Assembly: GCA_965602805.1 (NCBI GenBank)
Contig: CBFCZK010000011.1
Coordinates: 1-64,000 of the forward strand
Length of the DNA: 64,000 nucleotides
Direction of reading: 5' to 3'
From: Thiomicrorhabdus sp965602805
Lineage (GTDB): Bacteria; Pseudomonadota; Gammaproteobacteria; Thiomicrospirales; Thiomicrospiraceae
Shown here in pieces: positions 34,470-42,534 of this stretch. Positions within the stretch are counted from its first letter, which is position 1. Every line of letters begins with the position of its first letter. The translations under genes and the position numbers were made by a program. The notes under the pieces are model-generated. The model was not told the origin of the DNA. It made no database searches and saw only the letters and a list, made by a program, of their open reading frames with translations.

Positions 34470-35591
34470 CTAATTTTTGATAGATGGTTTCCACCATGTC
34501 TCACGGCCACCTACATTCCCAGGAATGACGACCTCCCCAATTTTTGGAGTAAGATAATCGACACGACTTTGTTTAGCTGCAATCAAAAGCCGCTCGACTG
34601 GTTCGTACCAGGGGAACATACCAAGATCAAAGGTCGCCCAGCCACTGGGTACCATCAATTTACCCCTTACGGCCTGATGTGCTTTGACTGCTTGTTCGGG
34701 AGTGTAATGGACCTCCTTCCAACCTCTTATTTCACCATAGGCACCAATCTCAAAAAAGGTCACATCGAAAGGTCCTAGTCGTTGACCAATCTCGTAGAGT
34801 CCCTTAAACCAACCAGAGTCTCCGCTAAGGTATAGATTCTGTTTCTTTCCTCGAATTCCATAGGAGGCCCAAAGCATTTTGTTTTTGTCAAAAATACCTC
34901 TCTCTGAAGTGTGCCTGGCCGGAGCGGCTGTAATTGTTAAACCATCAATGGATTTTGTCTGCCACCAGTCAAGTTCGGTTATCTTTTTATGAGATACACC
35001 CCACTCCTCCAGTAATTCGCCCACGGCCAGTGGTGCAATGAAATGACTGGTCTTAGGAATAAGCATCTTAATCGAATCTTCGTCCAGGTGATCGGAATGA
35101 TTATGAGTAATCAATACCACATCGACCACGGGCAGGCTATCCGTTGATGCAAGCGTTTTAGAATACCGTATTGGACTAAACGGTCCATAGCTGCCTGCTT
35201 GTTGCGAGAACATGGGATCAGTCAAGATCACTTTGTCATCAATCTTAATAAGGAAGGTTGTGTGACCCAGCCAGGAGAATTGTAAATCACGCTGTTCATT
35301 CCACTGGGAAATATCAAATGGTTCTGCAGGCAGTGGGGGGTTAGGTGTATATGTTTTTGGTTTATTGAAGAAATAATCCCAGAAGGTCGTCAGGCTTTTA
35401 CCCCATTGAGTAGCTGGAACGGGTTCCAGGTTTTGGAATGTTTCACCATTCCATTGTGGGCTTTCTTCTATGCGTTGTTGTCGATTCAAATCAGATGCAT
35501 TTGTAGTACTACATCCAAACATGGAAATCTGTATAACAAGAAATCCAATTAGGAGGATGTAGTTATTTACTAGTATTTTTCCTGACTGCAT
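34470..35591 (-). CDS. MBL-fold metallohydrolase lipoprotein (RomA/NAPE-PLD-like)
   Basis: The 373-residue protein begins with a lipoprotein-like signal (hydrophobic residues 11-26, cysteine 27 in SMFGCS, a non-canonical lipobox). The metallo-beta-lactamase fold carries THNHSDHLDEDS around residues 161-172, GHTTFLIKI and SGDSGWFKG further on, with the metal ligands intact. The closest pattern is the NAPE-phospholipase-D/RomA group of UlaG-like hydrolases; a lipid or phosphodiester substrate is a guess. It is followed by an attC site and is probably cassette cargo, although a lipoprotein of this size is long for a cassette. Confidence 0.85.
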   Translation of the reverse strand: MQSGKILVNNYILLIGFLVIQISMFGCSTTNASDLNRQQRIEESPQWNGETFQNLEPVPATQWGKSLTTFWDYFFNKPKTYTPNPPLPAEPFDISQWNEQRDLQFSWLGHTTFLIKIDDKVILTDPMFSQQAGSYGPFSPIRYSKTLASTDSLPVVDVVLITHNHSDHLDEDSIKMLIPKTSHFIAPLAVGELLEEWGVSHKKITELDWWQTKSIDGLTITAAPARHTSERGIFDKNKMLWASYGIRGKKQNLYLSGDSGWFKGLYEIGQRLGPFDVTFFEIGAYGEIRGWKEVHYTPEQAVKAHQAVRGKLMVPSGWATFDLGMFPWYEPVERLLIAAKQSRVDYLTPKIGEVVIPGNVGGRETWWKPSIKN

Positions 35592-35743
35592 ATTCTCTCT
35601 CGGTATAAAGAGCTAACTATTATTAGACATCCTAATATATACGTATTAAGTAGTCAGTTGAAGTTTAATTTGACGTTTTATCTCATTGTTTAGAAAGTGT
35701 GCAGAGCAACCCGTAAACCCATTGAATTTAAACTGTCTTCATA

Positions 35744-35765
35744 AACCTACCAGGCCTGGTAGGTT
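35744..35765. repeat. Dispersed palindrome ACCAGGCCTGGT (copy 9, 22-bp palindrome)
   Basis: The core at 35749-35760 is flanked by AACCT and AGGTT to give a perfect 22-bp palindrome, 12 bases after the DASS transporter stop codon on the minus strand. Confidence 0.93.
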
Positions 35766-35777
35766 GTAGGGGGCTTT

Positions 35778-37127
35778 TTATAGAAAGGCTTGCCAGTAAA
35801 ACATCGCCATCAGTGAAATTAAGCCAATGCCGATCAAGTTGAAGAACAGCCCATATTTGGCCATGCTTTTGACATTGACGGCGCCACTGCTCATGGCAAT
35901 GGCAATGGCATTCGGCGGGGTGGCAATGGGCAGCATAAAGGCATAACTGGCGCAAATGGTGGCCACCATCATAAATAAACGCGTATCCAATCCAGCTTGT
36001 TCGGTGACCGCATAAATGACGGGCAAGATAATGGAGATGAGTGCGGTATTACTGGTGATTTCGGTGGTAAAGGTCACCAGTGACGCGATGATTACTAGTA
36101 GTACGATCGGTGGCAGGTGGGTGATGTTTTGCAGGCTACTCGCCACTTCACCTGCCAGCCCGGTGGCGGTAAAGGCCATGGCGATGGAGAAACCAGCGCC
36201 GAATAAAAAGATAATTTCATAAGGAATTTTTTTGGTGTCCGGCCACTGGAGAATATTGAAAGGGGGCATGAACATTAACAACCCAAAACTCAGTAAAATC
36301 CCTTTTTCATTGAGACCTAGGCCAGCATAGTAAGGCTGAATAGAAGAGTTGGCGAACAGTAATAGCAGCAGAGCCACCAATACAAAGCTGACTTTCTTTT
36401 GATCCGTCGTCAGTTTGCCAGGCAGTCTCCCTGATTGAACGGGGTCTTGATCGGTGCCGATAGAGAGTACCCAGGCCACGATAACCAGCATCACCAGCGC
36501 TAAGGGGAGCGTCAATGAGACCCATTGCATAAAGGCAATCTCTGGGAGATGCATATTGTCTAAAAACCCAAATAAAATCAGATTGGGCGGGGTGCCGATG
36601 GGGGTGATGATGCCGCCAATACTGGCGCCATAGGCAATTGCCAGGGCAAAACGCATTTTCAAGCGATTATCTTCAGACAGAAACAGTGCCAGTGGCATCA
36701 ATAATAGGGCGGTGGTGGTATTGGATAAAAAGGCACTTAACAGCCCAGAGGTAATCGCCAAGGCAAAAATCATGCCCCGAACGGTATTGGGAAACACCTG
36801 CAACATCTTGTCGGAAATGACCTTGTGCAAGCCGGTTTTTTCGACCGCAATCGCCAGCATAAATCCCCCTAAGAACAGGAAAATTATGGAGGAGGCATAG
36901 TTGGGCGCAACCTCATTGGTCGCCGCGATATCGAACATGGGAAAAAGCACGATCGGCAGTAGTGAGACGATACCCAAAGGCAGGGCTTGATTGGTCCATA
37001 AAATAACCATGCTGGTAATCAGGCCCATTAAAGCCGCTTGCTGCGTTGTCAGTAGCTGACTTAAAATTCCAAAAAGAATGAGGCCGCTGGTGATGGAAAT
37101 GGCTAGGCCACGCGTTTGAGTGTTCAT
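35778..37127 (-). CDS. DASS-family (SLC13-type) anion/dicarboxylate transporter
   Basis: A 449-residue membrane protein with about 11-12 helices. The paired SNT motifs of the divalent anion:sodium symporter family are present: AFLSNTTTALLLMPLALFLS around residue 134 and TEITSNTALISIILPVIYAV around 374, each followed by a TPPN element (PIGTPPNLILFG and PIATPPNAIAIA). Substrates may be C4-dicarboxylates, citrate or sulfate. It lacks a visible Shine-Dalgarno site, and its start lies only 9 bases from a half attC, so the original leader may have been lost. Composition looks more GC-rich than the flanking cassettes. Confidence 0.92.
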   Translation of the reverse strand: MNTQTRGLAISITSGLILFGILSQLLTTQQAALMGLITSMVILWTNQALPLGIVSLLPIVLFPMFDIAATNEVAPNYASSIIFLFLGGFMLAIAVEKTGLHKVISDKMLQVFPNTVRGMIFALAITSGLLSAFLSNTTTALLLMPLALFLSEDNRLKMRFALAIAYGASIGGIITPIGTPPNLILFGFLDNMHLPEIAFMQWVSLTLPLALVMLVIVAWVLSIGTDQDPVQSGRLPGKLTTDQKKVSFVLVALLLLLFANSSIQPYYAGLGLNEKGILLSFGLLMFMPPFNILQWPDTKKIPYEIIFLFGAGFSIAMAFTATGLAGEVASSLQNITHLPPIVLLVIIASLVTFTTEITSNTALISIILPVIYAVTEQAGLDTRLFMMVATICASYAFMLPIATPPNAIAIAMSSGAVNVKSMAKYGLFFNLIGIGLISLMAMFYWQAFL

Positions 37128-37135
37128 TTAGTGAC

Positions 37136-37172
37136 TTTTATTTTTTTGTACGAGTGCAAGCGATTGTTATAC
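37136..37172 (-). other. Half attC site
   Basis: On the minus strand GTATAAC is followed by an arm AATCGCTTGCACTCGTACAA that closely matches the attC at 34343-34427 (AATCGATTGCACTCGGACAA). The matching right half and R' box are missing; the DASS gene starts within about 10 bases instead. Confidence 0.7.
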
Positions 37173-37466
37173 ATTTTGATTTCCATCTTTCCAGTTCCAC
37201 CATTTTAATAACTCTGGATTATGAACAGAATGACTAGCGTAATAAACCGCACATCTGAAAACGTATAATACACAGCGATCAATGTGCAGCCCCCTCAAAG
37301 CCATTAGGCTTTGGTAAATGGCCTCGGGATCTTCCCCTTTTAGATCATTTACTTTTCGGTATCCTAAATCCACTAAATCTTGGCTCAAACTTGACCCAAT
37401 TCCCGGAATTTTTTGAAGCTCTTTTAATGCATCCATGACGGTTTTTTTCTTATTAGGTATTTTCAT
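37167..37466 (-). CDS. Cdd1-like helix-hairpin-helix protein (cassette gene)
   Basis: A 99-residue protein with a helix-hairpin-helix core, LKELQKIPGIGSSLSQDLVDLGYRKVNDL, and the tail ALRGLHIDRCVLYVFRCAVYYAS, matching the Cdd1 or pathogenicity-locus family. Members are small, probably DNA-binding, of unknown role, and are common in integron cassettes. Its stop codon overlaps the R'' box of the half attC. It begins 13 bases after the VOC-family remnant. Confidence 0.85.
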   Translation of the reverse strand: MKIPNKKKTVMDALKELQKIPGIGSSLSQDLVDLGYRKVNDLKGEDPEAIYQSLMALRGLHIDRCVLYVFRCAVYYASHSVHNPELLKWWNWKDGNQNV

Positions 37467-37479
37467 TTTTAGAACCTAT

Positions 37480-37600
37480 TCAGAAGAAGGGATTGTAAAC
37501 AACTTCCCATAAGTTGCCGTCAAGGTCTTGAAGTAGCCAGAATCTCTGCCCCAAGAGGTTTTCTGTACCGCCCTTGAAAGTGTAGCACCAGCAGCAACCG
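37480..37600 (-). pseudogene. C-terminal remnant of a VOC (glyoxalase-like) protein
   Basis: Two minus-strand frames joined by a one-base shift read VAAGATLSRAVQKTSWGRDS-GYF and then QDLDGNLWEVVYNPFF before a stop at 37480. This is the usual C-terminus of a vicinal-oxygen-chelate protein (GGYSGYFxDPDGHLWEVxxNP). An in-frame stop precedes it and the N-terminal part is absent. Probably debris of a lost cassette. Confidence 0.75.
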
Positions 37601-37632
37601 TTTTTTAGATATTGTCATCAAACAATGGAGTC

Positions 37633-37663
37633 ATAATCAATCGAGTCAAACTCGATTGATTAT
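37633..37663. repeat. Perfect hairpin with 14-bp stem
   Basis: ATAATCAATCGAGT and its exact reverse complement are separated by CAA. It lies at the right edge of the cassette region before the hydrolase gene. T residues are sparse on both sides, so an intrinsic terminator is possible but not clear. Confidence 0.6.
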
Positions 37664-37747
37664 TGATTTCCATTTTATGGGCGTTTAATTGACCCATTAA
37701 GGTCTAGCGACTACGATGAACAAAAGTCGAAAAAAGGTAATATTCTA

Positions 37748-38626
37748 ATGGCTTCATTACGCAATAAAATTAAATCGCTTTCACGAATGTTGATTCAAAC
37801 AGTGTTCGGGCTATTTTGTACATCCGCGTTTGCAGTGACATCAGGTCACCCATTAGAACAAGCTGTCTGTGGTTTTAAAGAACCATTGTCTTTTTGGTTG
37901 TGGAACCTAACCGCCGGTCCAGCAGATGCCTCTCGCGTGGCTGATTTACCCCTGATCGAAGAAGTTTCATTACAGACTCAAGATGGACGCCACTTAAGGG
38001 GGTATAAACACAAAACTGTTCACTCCCAAGCTAAGGGCTATCTGTTAATCGCGCAGGGGAATGCAATGCTGGCCGATCAAATTATTAGCAGTTTTCATAG
38101 TTTTGCTGAGGCTGGTTATGATGTCTATGCTATCGATTATCGTGGTTACGGGCGCTCAGAGGGCAAACGCCGTTTTAAGGCGATGCTGAGTGATTACCGT
38201 GAAATCATTCGTTATTTAGATTCTTTAGATTACCCTTCAAGAGCTTTTTATGGCATGTCATTTGGTGGCATTCTGTTGTTAGATGCCTTGCGTGATGATT
38301 CGCAAGCTAAAACCTTAGTCGTAGATTCTTCCCCCAGTCGCTTGTCAGGTTATGGTTGTCCTCTAGAGCATGATCCGGTCAATAATTTTCCTAAGGAGGC
38401 TTCCCATACAATGGTGATTGTAGGGGCTAAAGATACGATTGTATCGCCTGAAGATTCTAAAGAATTGGTTATGATTGCTCGCAATCATGGCGCCACAATT
38501 ATTGAGGATAAAGCGTTGGGTCATCCCTTTATCGATGGGCAGACGGTTAGACGATTTAAACTGGTACACTCTTTTTTGGAGCGCTCGTACTTAATGTTGA
38601 TTAGAAGAGAGCCAAGTGGCGATTAG
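37748..38626 (+). CDS. Exported alpha/beta hydrolase
   Basis: A 292-residue protein with a signal-like N-terminus (LIQTVFGLFCTSAFA) and an alpha/beta hydrolase fold. The nucleophile elbow is FYGMSFGGILLLDAL around residues 166-180 (serine in GMSFGG). YDVYAIDYRGYGRSEGKRRF supplies the oxyanion region, VIVGAKDTIVSPED the acid and KALGHPF the histidine. Substrate unknown; the nearest families are ABHD13/BEM46-like hydrolases. AAAGGTAAT precedes the ATG. It stands alone, just right of the cassette array. Confidence 0.85.
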   Translation: MASLRNKIKSLSRMLIQTVFGLFCTSAFAVTSGHPLEQAVCGFKEPLSFWLWNLTAGPADASRVADLPLIEEVSLQTQDGRHLRGYKHKTVHSQAKGYLLIAQGNAMLADQIISSFHSFAEAGYDVYAIDYRGYGRSEGKRRFKAMLSDYREIIRYLDSLDYPSRAFYGMSFGGILLLDALRDDSQAKTLVVDSSPSRLSGYGCPLEHDPVNNFPKEASHTMVIVGAKDTIVSPEDSKELVMIARNHGATIIEDKALGHPFIDGQTVRRFKLVHSFLERSYLMLIRREPSGD

Positions 38627-38842
38627 GTTGGGATTTTTACAGAAAGTGATTGGCAATATTAGAATCAATAAAATGTTTGTGGTCTTTTTAGTGTTATTTA
38701 GTTTAAATAGAATCAGGGATTGGTTGAATATCGACCTTAAAAATAGAGCAACAGAAAAAATATAAAAGACCAGAAGAATGAAAGCGGGACATGAAATAAG
38801 TGTCATTAAGACATTGTAGTGGAATCAAAAGAAGGAGTTGTT

Positions 38843-39313
38843 ATGGCAATTGCCCCCAAGTTACTAGCGTATTTAACTCAAACCAATACTTTGTATGAGC
38901 TGGTTGCTCATCCTAAAACTTTTTCAAGCCACGAAACAGCAGATGCTGCCCATGTGCGTTCTGACCATGTCGCCAAAGGGGTCGTACTCAAGGACAAAAC
39001 GGGCTATCTATTGGCCGTTGCTCCAGCCAATGAATGGCTGGATTTGAAGCGTTTAGGAAGTGAGTTAAATCGAGAATTACAGCTGGTGCAAGAGTATGAA
39101 ATGGATTCGTTGTTTGCCGATTGTCAGTCTGGCGCAATCCCGCCTTTTGGGGTGGTTTATGGTATTGAGACGGTTGTTGATCAAGATCTACTCTCTCTGG
39201 CTAAAGTGTACTTTGAAGCAGGTGACCATGAACAACTTATCGGTGTCAGTGGCGAGCAGTTTCAGACACTTATGAAAGGGTTACGCCACGGCTATTTTTG
39301 TAAGCAGGATTAA
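38843..39313 (+). CDS. YbaK/ProX-type aminoacyl-tRNA deacylase family protein
   Basis: A 156-residue protein from ATG 38843, chosen because AAGGAG lies 5 bases upstream; a GTG at 38819 would add eight residues. TYELVAHPKTFSSHETADAA and VAKGVVLKDKTGYLLAVAPA carry the conserved lysine of the YbaK editing fold, and GAIPPFGVVYGIETVVDQDL the substrate pocket. Members hydrolyse mischarged aminoacyl-tRNAs. Which tRNA cannot be told. Some relatives are called response-associated proteins in gammaproteobacteria. Confidence 0.87.
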   Translation: MAIAPKLLAYLTQTNTLYELVAHPKTFSSHETADAAHVRSDHVAKGVVLKDKTGYLLAVAPANEWLDLKRLGSELNRELQLVQEYEMDSLFADCQSGAIPPFGVVYGIETVVDQDLLSLAKVYFEAGDHEQLIGVSGEQFQTLMKGLRHGYFCKQD

Positions 39314-39521
39314 TATTTTGTCCTTTTTATTAAATAGAATAAAGTTAGGGTAGATACTGTCTTGAAACCCCAATGGATTTTTAGGGGGGATCAATCAAGT
39401 TTGATTCCCTTTGATATTGTTGGCAAATTTCGAGTAGAGTAGAGATATAAGTAGATTTATAAGGTTGTTCATTATTATTAATTAAACGGTTCTATTTAGT
39501 GTGGTTAAGGAATTGTCAGTG

Positions 39522-40913
39522 ATGAAGCGAATTGCAAAACTATATTTATTCATACCTGTGCTCATTGTCGCGGGTTTATTGCTGAATAGCATTTCCGCAA
39601 ATAGCACAAATTCTGCTGTTATTCAGCTCTCCATTGAAGGTGCTATCGGGCCTGCAACTGACGATTATATTGAGCGCGCCTTGGAAACGGCTGGAGAAAG
39701 TAAAGCAGAGCTTGTCATCATTCAAATGGATACGCCGGGTGGACTGGATTCGGCTATGCGTGGCATTATTAAAAATATCGCCAATTCAAGCGTGCCGATT
39801 GCAACGTATGTTGCACCCACTGGTGCAAGAGCTGCCAGCGCTGGCACCTATATCCTCTATGCAAGCCATATTGCCGCTATGGCCCCTGGTACTAATGTGG
39901 GCGCAGCTACTCCGGTACAGATAGGTGGCATTTCTCCTCCCCCCCCAAAAAAGATTAAAAAAGATAATGATCAGCCCAGCGATCAATCCGGAGGCGATGC
40001 CAGTGAGGATGCCTTGAAGAAGAAAATGATTAACGACGCTGTTGCCTATATTCAAGGTTTGGCGCAACTGCGTGGTCGAAATCAGCAATGGGCAGAAGAA
40101 GCGGTCAGAGCAGCGGTCAGTCTGCCTGCCAATGAAGCCTTGAAATTGAATGTCATTGATATGATCGCCACCAGTACGGACGATCTGCTCAATCAACTTG
40201 ATGGTCGTGAAGTGGTTATTTATGGGCAAAAGCGCACACTGAATACCGCAGACGCACCGATTATAGAAATCGTTCCGGATTGGCGCAGTCGTTTGCTCAG
40301 TGTCATCACCAATCCCAATGTCGCCTACATCTTAATGATCATTGGCGTTTACGGCCTGCTATTAGAATTCTACAATCCCGGGGGCATTTTTCCGGGAACC
40401 ATCGGCGCCATTTCATTATTGCTGGCTTTGTACGCATTTCAATTATTACCCATTAATTACGCTGGTATGGCACTCATACTCCTGGGCATCGCTCTTATGA
40501 TTGGTGAGGCTTTCGAACCGAGTTTTGGCGTGCTTGGCATTGGGGGGGTTATTGCATTTGTGATTGGTTCCATCATTCTCATGGATACGGAAGCACCTGG
40601 ATATGGTATCGATCTTTCAATCATTATTACCTTTGCCTTTACCAGTGTATTGATTTTTATTGTGGTGGTTGGCTTGGCGTTGAAATCGCGTCGTCGTCCC
40701 GTCGTGAGTGGCATGGAAGAACTCATCGGTGGTAAGGCGACGGTGGTGAATGATTTTGATCATAAAGGTACCGTGACGGTTCATAGTGAGCATTGGCAGG
40801 CATTGAGTGATAGACCATTACATCAAAACCAACAGGTTAAAATCACGGGAATACAAGGTTTGACTCTAATAGTAGAGCCATTTGATTCAATAACACCGGA
40901 GGATAAAGCATGA
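39522..40913 (+). CDS. NfeD-family membrane-bound ClpP-class serine protease
   Basis: About 463 residues. A signal anchor is followed by a ClpP-like protease domain with IVIQMDTPGGLDSAMRGIIK and TGARAASAGTYILYASHIAAMAPGTNVGAATP (catalytic serine in AASAG, about residue 110), four membrane helices and a C-terminal OB-fold NfeD domain. Such proteases cleave stomatins and are encoded beside them, as here: the stop overlaps the next start (ATGA). AAGGA upstream supports ATG 39522; GTG 39519 or 39501 are alternatives. A C8-A6 homopolymer tract at 39939-39952 encodes PPPKK in a hydrophilic loop and is a potential slippage site. Confidence 0.93.
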   Translation: MKRIAKLYLFIPVLIVAGLLLNSISANSTNSAVIQLSIEGAIGPATDDYIERALETAGESKAELVIIQMDTPGGLDSAMRGIIKNIANSSVPIATYVAPTGARAASAGTYILYASHIAAMAPGTNVGAATPVQIGGISPPPPKKIKKDNDQPSDQSGGDASEDALKKKMINDAVAYIQGLAQLRGRNQQWAEEAVRAAVSLPANEALKLNVIDMIATSTDDLLNQLDGREVVIYGQKRTLNTADAPIIEIVPDWRSRLLSVITNPNVAYILMIIGVYGLLLEFYNPGGIFPGTIGAISLLLALYAFQLLPINYAGMALILLGIALMIGEAFEPSFGVLGIGGVIAFVIGSIILMDTEAPGYGIDLSIIITFAFTSVLIFIVVVGLALKSRRRPVVSGMEELIGGKATVVNDFDHKGTVTVHSEHWQALSDRPLHQNQQVKITGIQGLTLIVEPFDSITPEDKA

Positions 40914-41659
40914 CTGCATATACACTTTACATTGTCATAACATTGGTTATTTTGTTTTTTGCCAGTGCAATAAGAATACTGCGTGAATATGAACGTGGGG
41001 TGATTTTTCAGCTCGGACGTTTCTGGAAAGTAAAAGGCCCTGGATTTATTATCGTCATACCGATTATCCAGCAAATGGAAAGGGTTGATTTGCGCACCAT
41101 CGTGATGGATGTGCCCAGTCAGGATGTGATTTCACGGGATAATGTTTCCGTGCATGTGAATGCCGTGGTTTATTTCCGTGTCATCCAACCTGATAAAGCC
41201 ATTATTCAGGTGGAAGACTTTTATGAAGCAACCAGTCAACTGGCGCAAACAACGCTTAGATCAGTATTGGGGCAACATGAGTTGGATGAGATGCTGGCAG
41301 AACGCGAACGTCTCAATACCGATATTCAAAGTGTGCTTGATCAACAAACGGATGCCTGGGGTATAAAGGTCAGTAATGTGGAAATAAAACACGTCGACCT
41401 GGATGAGAGCATGATCCGTGCAATCGCCAAGCAAGCAGAAGCCGAACGTACTCGACGGGCCAAGGTGATTCATGCGGAAGGTGAAATGCAGGCGGCGACA
41501 AAATTGTTGGAAGCGGCACAAATTCTTTCCCAACAACCACAGGCATTGCAGTTACGATATTTACAAACCCTCACAGAAATAGCCAGTGAGCGAACGAATA
41601 CGATTGTCTTTCCCTTGCCCATGGATCTGGTTGATACTGTTTTTAATAAAAATAAATAA
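40910..41659 (+). CDS. SPFH/stomatin-like protein (slipin)
   Basis: A 249-residue membrane-anchored SPFH protein: an N-terminal membrane segment, then REYERGVIFQLGRFWKVKGP, the DVPSQDVISRDNVSVHVNAV core and a coiled-coil tail (EAERTRRAKVIHAEGEMQAA). It matches prokaryotic slipins that oligomerise and scaffold membrane domains, partnered with NfeD. It overlaps nfeD by four bases, so the two are translationally coupled. Confidence 0.95.
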   Translation: MTAYTLYIVITLVILFFASAIRILREYERGVIFQLGRFWKVKGPGFIIVIPIIQQMERVDLRTIVMDVPSQDVISRDNVSVHVNAVVYFRVIQPDKAIIQVEDFYEATSQLAQTTLRSVLGQHELDEMLAERERLNTDIQSVLDQQTDAWGIKVSNVEIKHVDLDESMIRAIAKQAEAERTRRAKVIHAEGEMQAATKLLEAAQILSQQPQALQLRYLQTLTEIASERTNTIVFPLPMDLVDTVFNKNK

Positions 41660-41768
41660 ATGAATGCAAGCGCGTTTTGCCATAAGACGATAGGACGCAG
41701 AGTGATTTTAATAGAATGTGCGGTGCATCTCCGGCTAGTGTTTTTAGTTTCAAACAACGAGAAGATGC

Positions 41769-42155
41769 GTGCTATATCAACTGGTTGCTGATCTTATTGT
41801 ATTGATCCACTTTGCTTTTATTGTGTTTGTACTTGCAGGCGGGTTGCTGGTATTTAAGTGGCATTGGATTTTATGGTTGCATATACCTGCAGCCATATGG
41901 GGTGCGCTAATTGTAATGGTGGGTTGGATTTGTCCGCTCACCCCAATTGAAAATATGTTGCGGCAAGGTGGAGCTGGCGTAGCTTATCCCAGCGGTTTTA
42001 TTGATCGTTACTTTGCCCCGCTAATTTACCCAGCGGACTTCACTGATGAAATGGCGATTGCAATGGGGGTTGTGGTGATTGTCATTAATGTCCTGGTATA
42101 CAGCATATTCTTAGTCCGTCGTAAAAGAGAAATTGACGCTGGGATGCAAGGATAA
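41769..42155 (+). CDS. DUF2784 family membrane protein
   Basis: A 128-residue protein with three to four membrane helices. LIHFAFIVFVLAGGLLVFKW, the WLHIPAAIWGALIVMVGWICPLTPIEN segment and RYFAPLIYPADFT are diagnostic of DUF2784. Function unknown. GTG start at 41769 with GAGAAG just upstream. It lies 109 bases after the stomatin gene and may have its own promoter. Confidence 0.85.
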   Translation: MLYQLVADLIVLIHFAFIVFVLAGGLLVFKWHWILWLHIPAAIWGALIVMVGWICPLTPIENMLRQGGAGVAYPSGFIDRYFAPLIYPADFTDEMAIAMGVVVIVINVLVYSIFLVRRKREIDAGMQG

Positions 42156-42534
42156 TAAAGCATAGAAACTACCCGCAGGGTCGTAGATGACACACCGAGA
42201 TGTAATTAGTTTCTGATTTCCACACTAAACCGCAACCCGATTTGAATGACAAGTTAGGCTTACCCAATAGAAGGCTTGCGGTCGTTGTAAGCCGATAGTT
42301 CTAATGTTTATTAGTGTTTAAGTTCAATATTGATTTTAAAGAAGAGTGCGTAATTTACAAAAAAAATGGCTTTTTCTAAACTGACCAGGCCTGGTCAGTT
42401 TTATTTTGGTGGATTTTAAATGCTGAAAATAGGGCTGTTCTAGAGTCTCGTATCAACAATTGCAAAAAGCAGAGTAACAAAAATCGAAGAGTACCGACTT
42501 TGGTGTCTGCTGGAGGATGTAATCGTTAATTTTT
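42156..42534. other. Intergenic region between DUF2784 gene and carbonic anhydrase
   Basis: 379 bases between convergent genes. It contains the longest version of the dispersed palindrome (42378-42401), followed on the plus strand by TTTTATTTT and therefore possibly a terminator. I see no gene or RNA family in the remainder. Confidence 0.6.
42378..42401. repeat. Dispersed palindrome ACCAGGCCTGGT (copy 10, 24-bp palindrome)
   Basis: The core at 42384-42395 is flanked by AAACTG and CAGTTT, giving the longest perfect palindrome of the family in this window. The plus strand continues into a T-rich run. Confidence 0.94.

Larger units (their letters stand above)
32527..37600 (-). mobile_element. 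Integrase-less integron cassette array (CALIN)
   Basis: Several unrelated genes all run on the minus strand, and each of three is followed at its 3' end by an imperfect inverted repeat with integron attC character (32586-32642, 33290-33377, 34343-34427). A half site lies at 37136-37172. R'' ends of the form xxxTAAC and R' ends of the form GTTAxxx, stop codons overlapping or abutting the R'' site and paired inner L'' and L' arms are all visible. No tyrosine recombinase or attI is in the window, so it is a CALIN or the far end of a larger integron. A DASS transporter gene interrupts it. Confidence 0.78.

Noticed and set aside
35592..35740. A fifth attC upstream of the MBL lipoprotein
   Set aside because: A GTTAGCTC box and a distant TCTAAAC are present, but no paired inner arms could be found; too weak to call.
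38591..38806. Minus-strand hydrophobic frame after the hydrolase gene
   Set aside because: Low-complexity AT-rich sequence without ribosome site; its overlap with the hydrolase 3' end and lack of family pattern make it unlikely.
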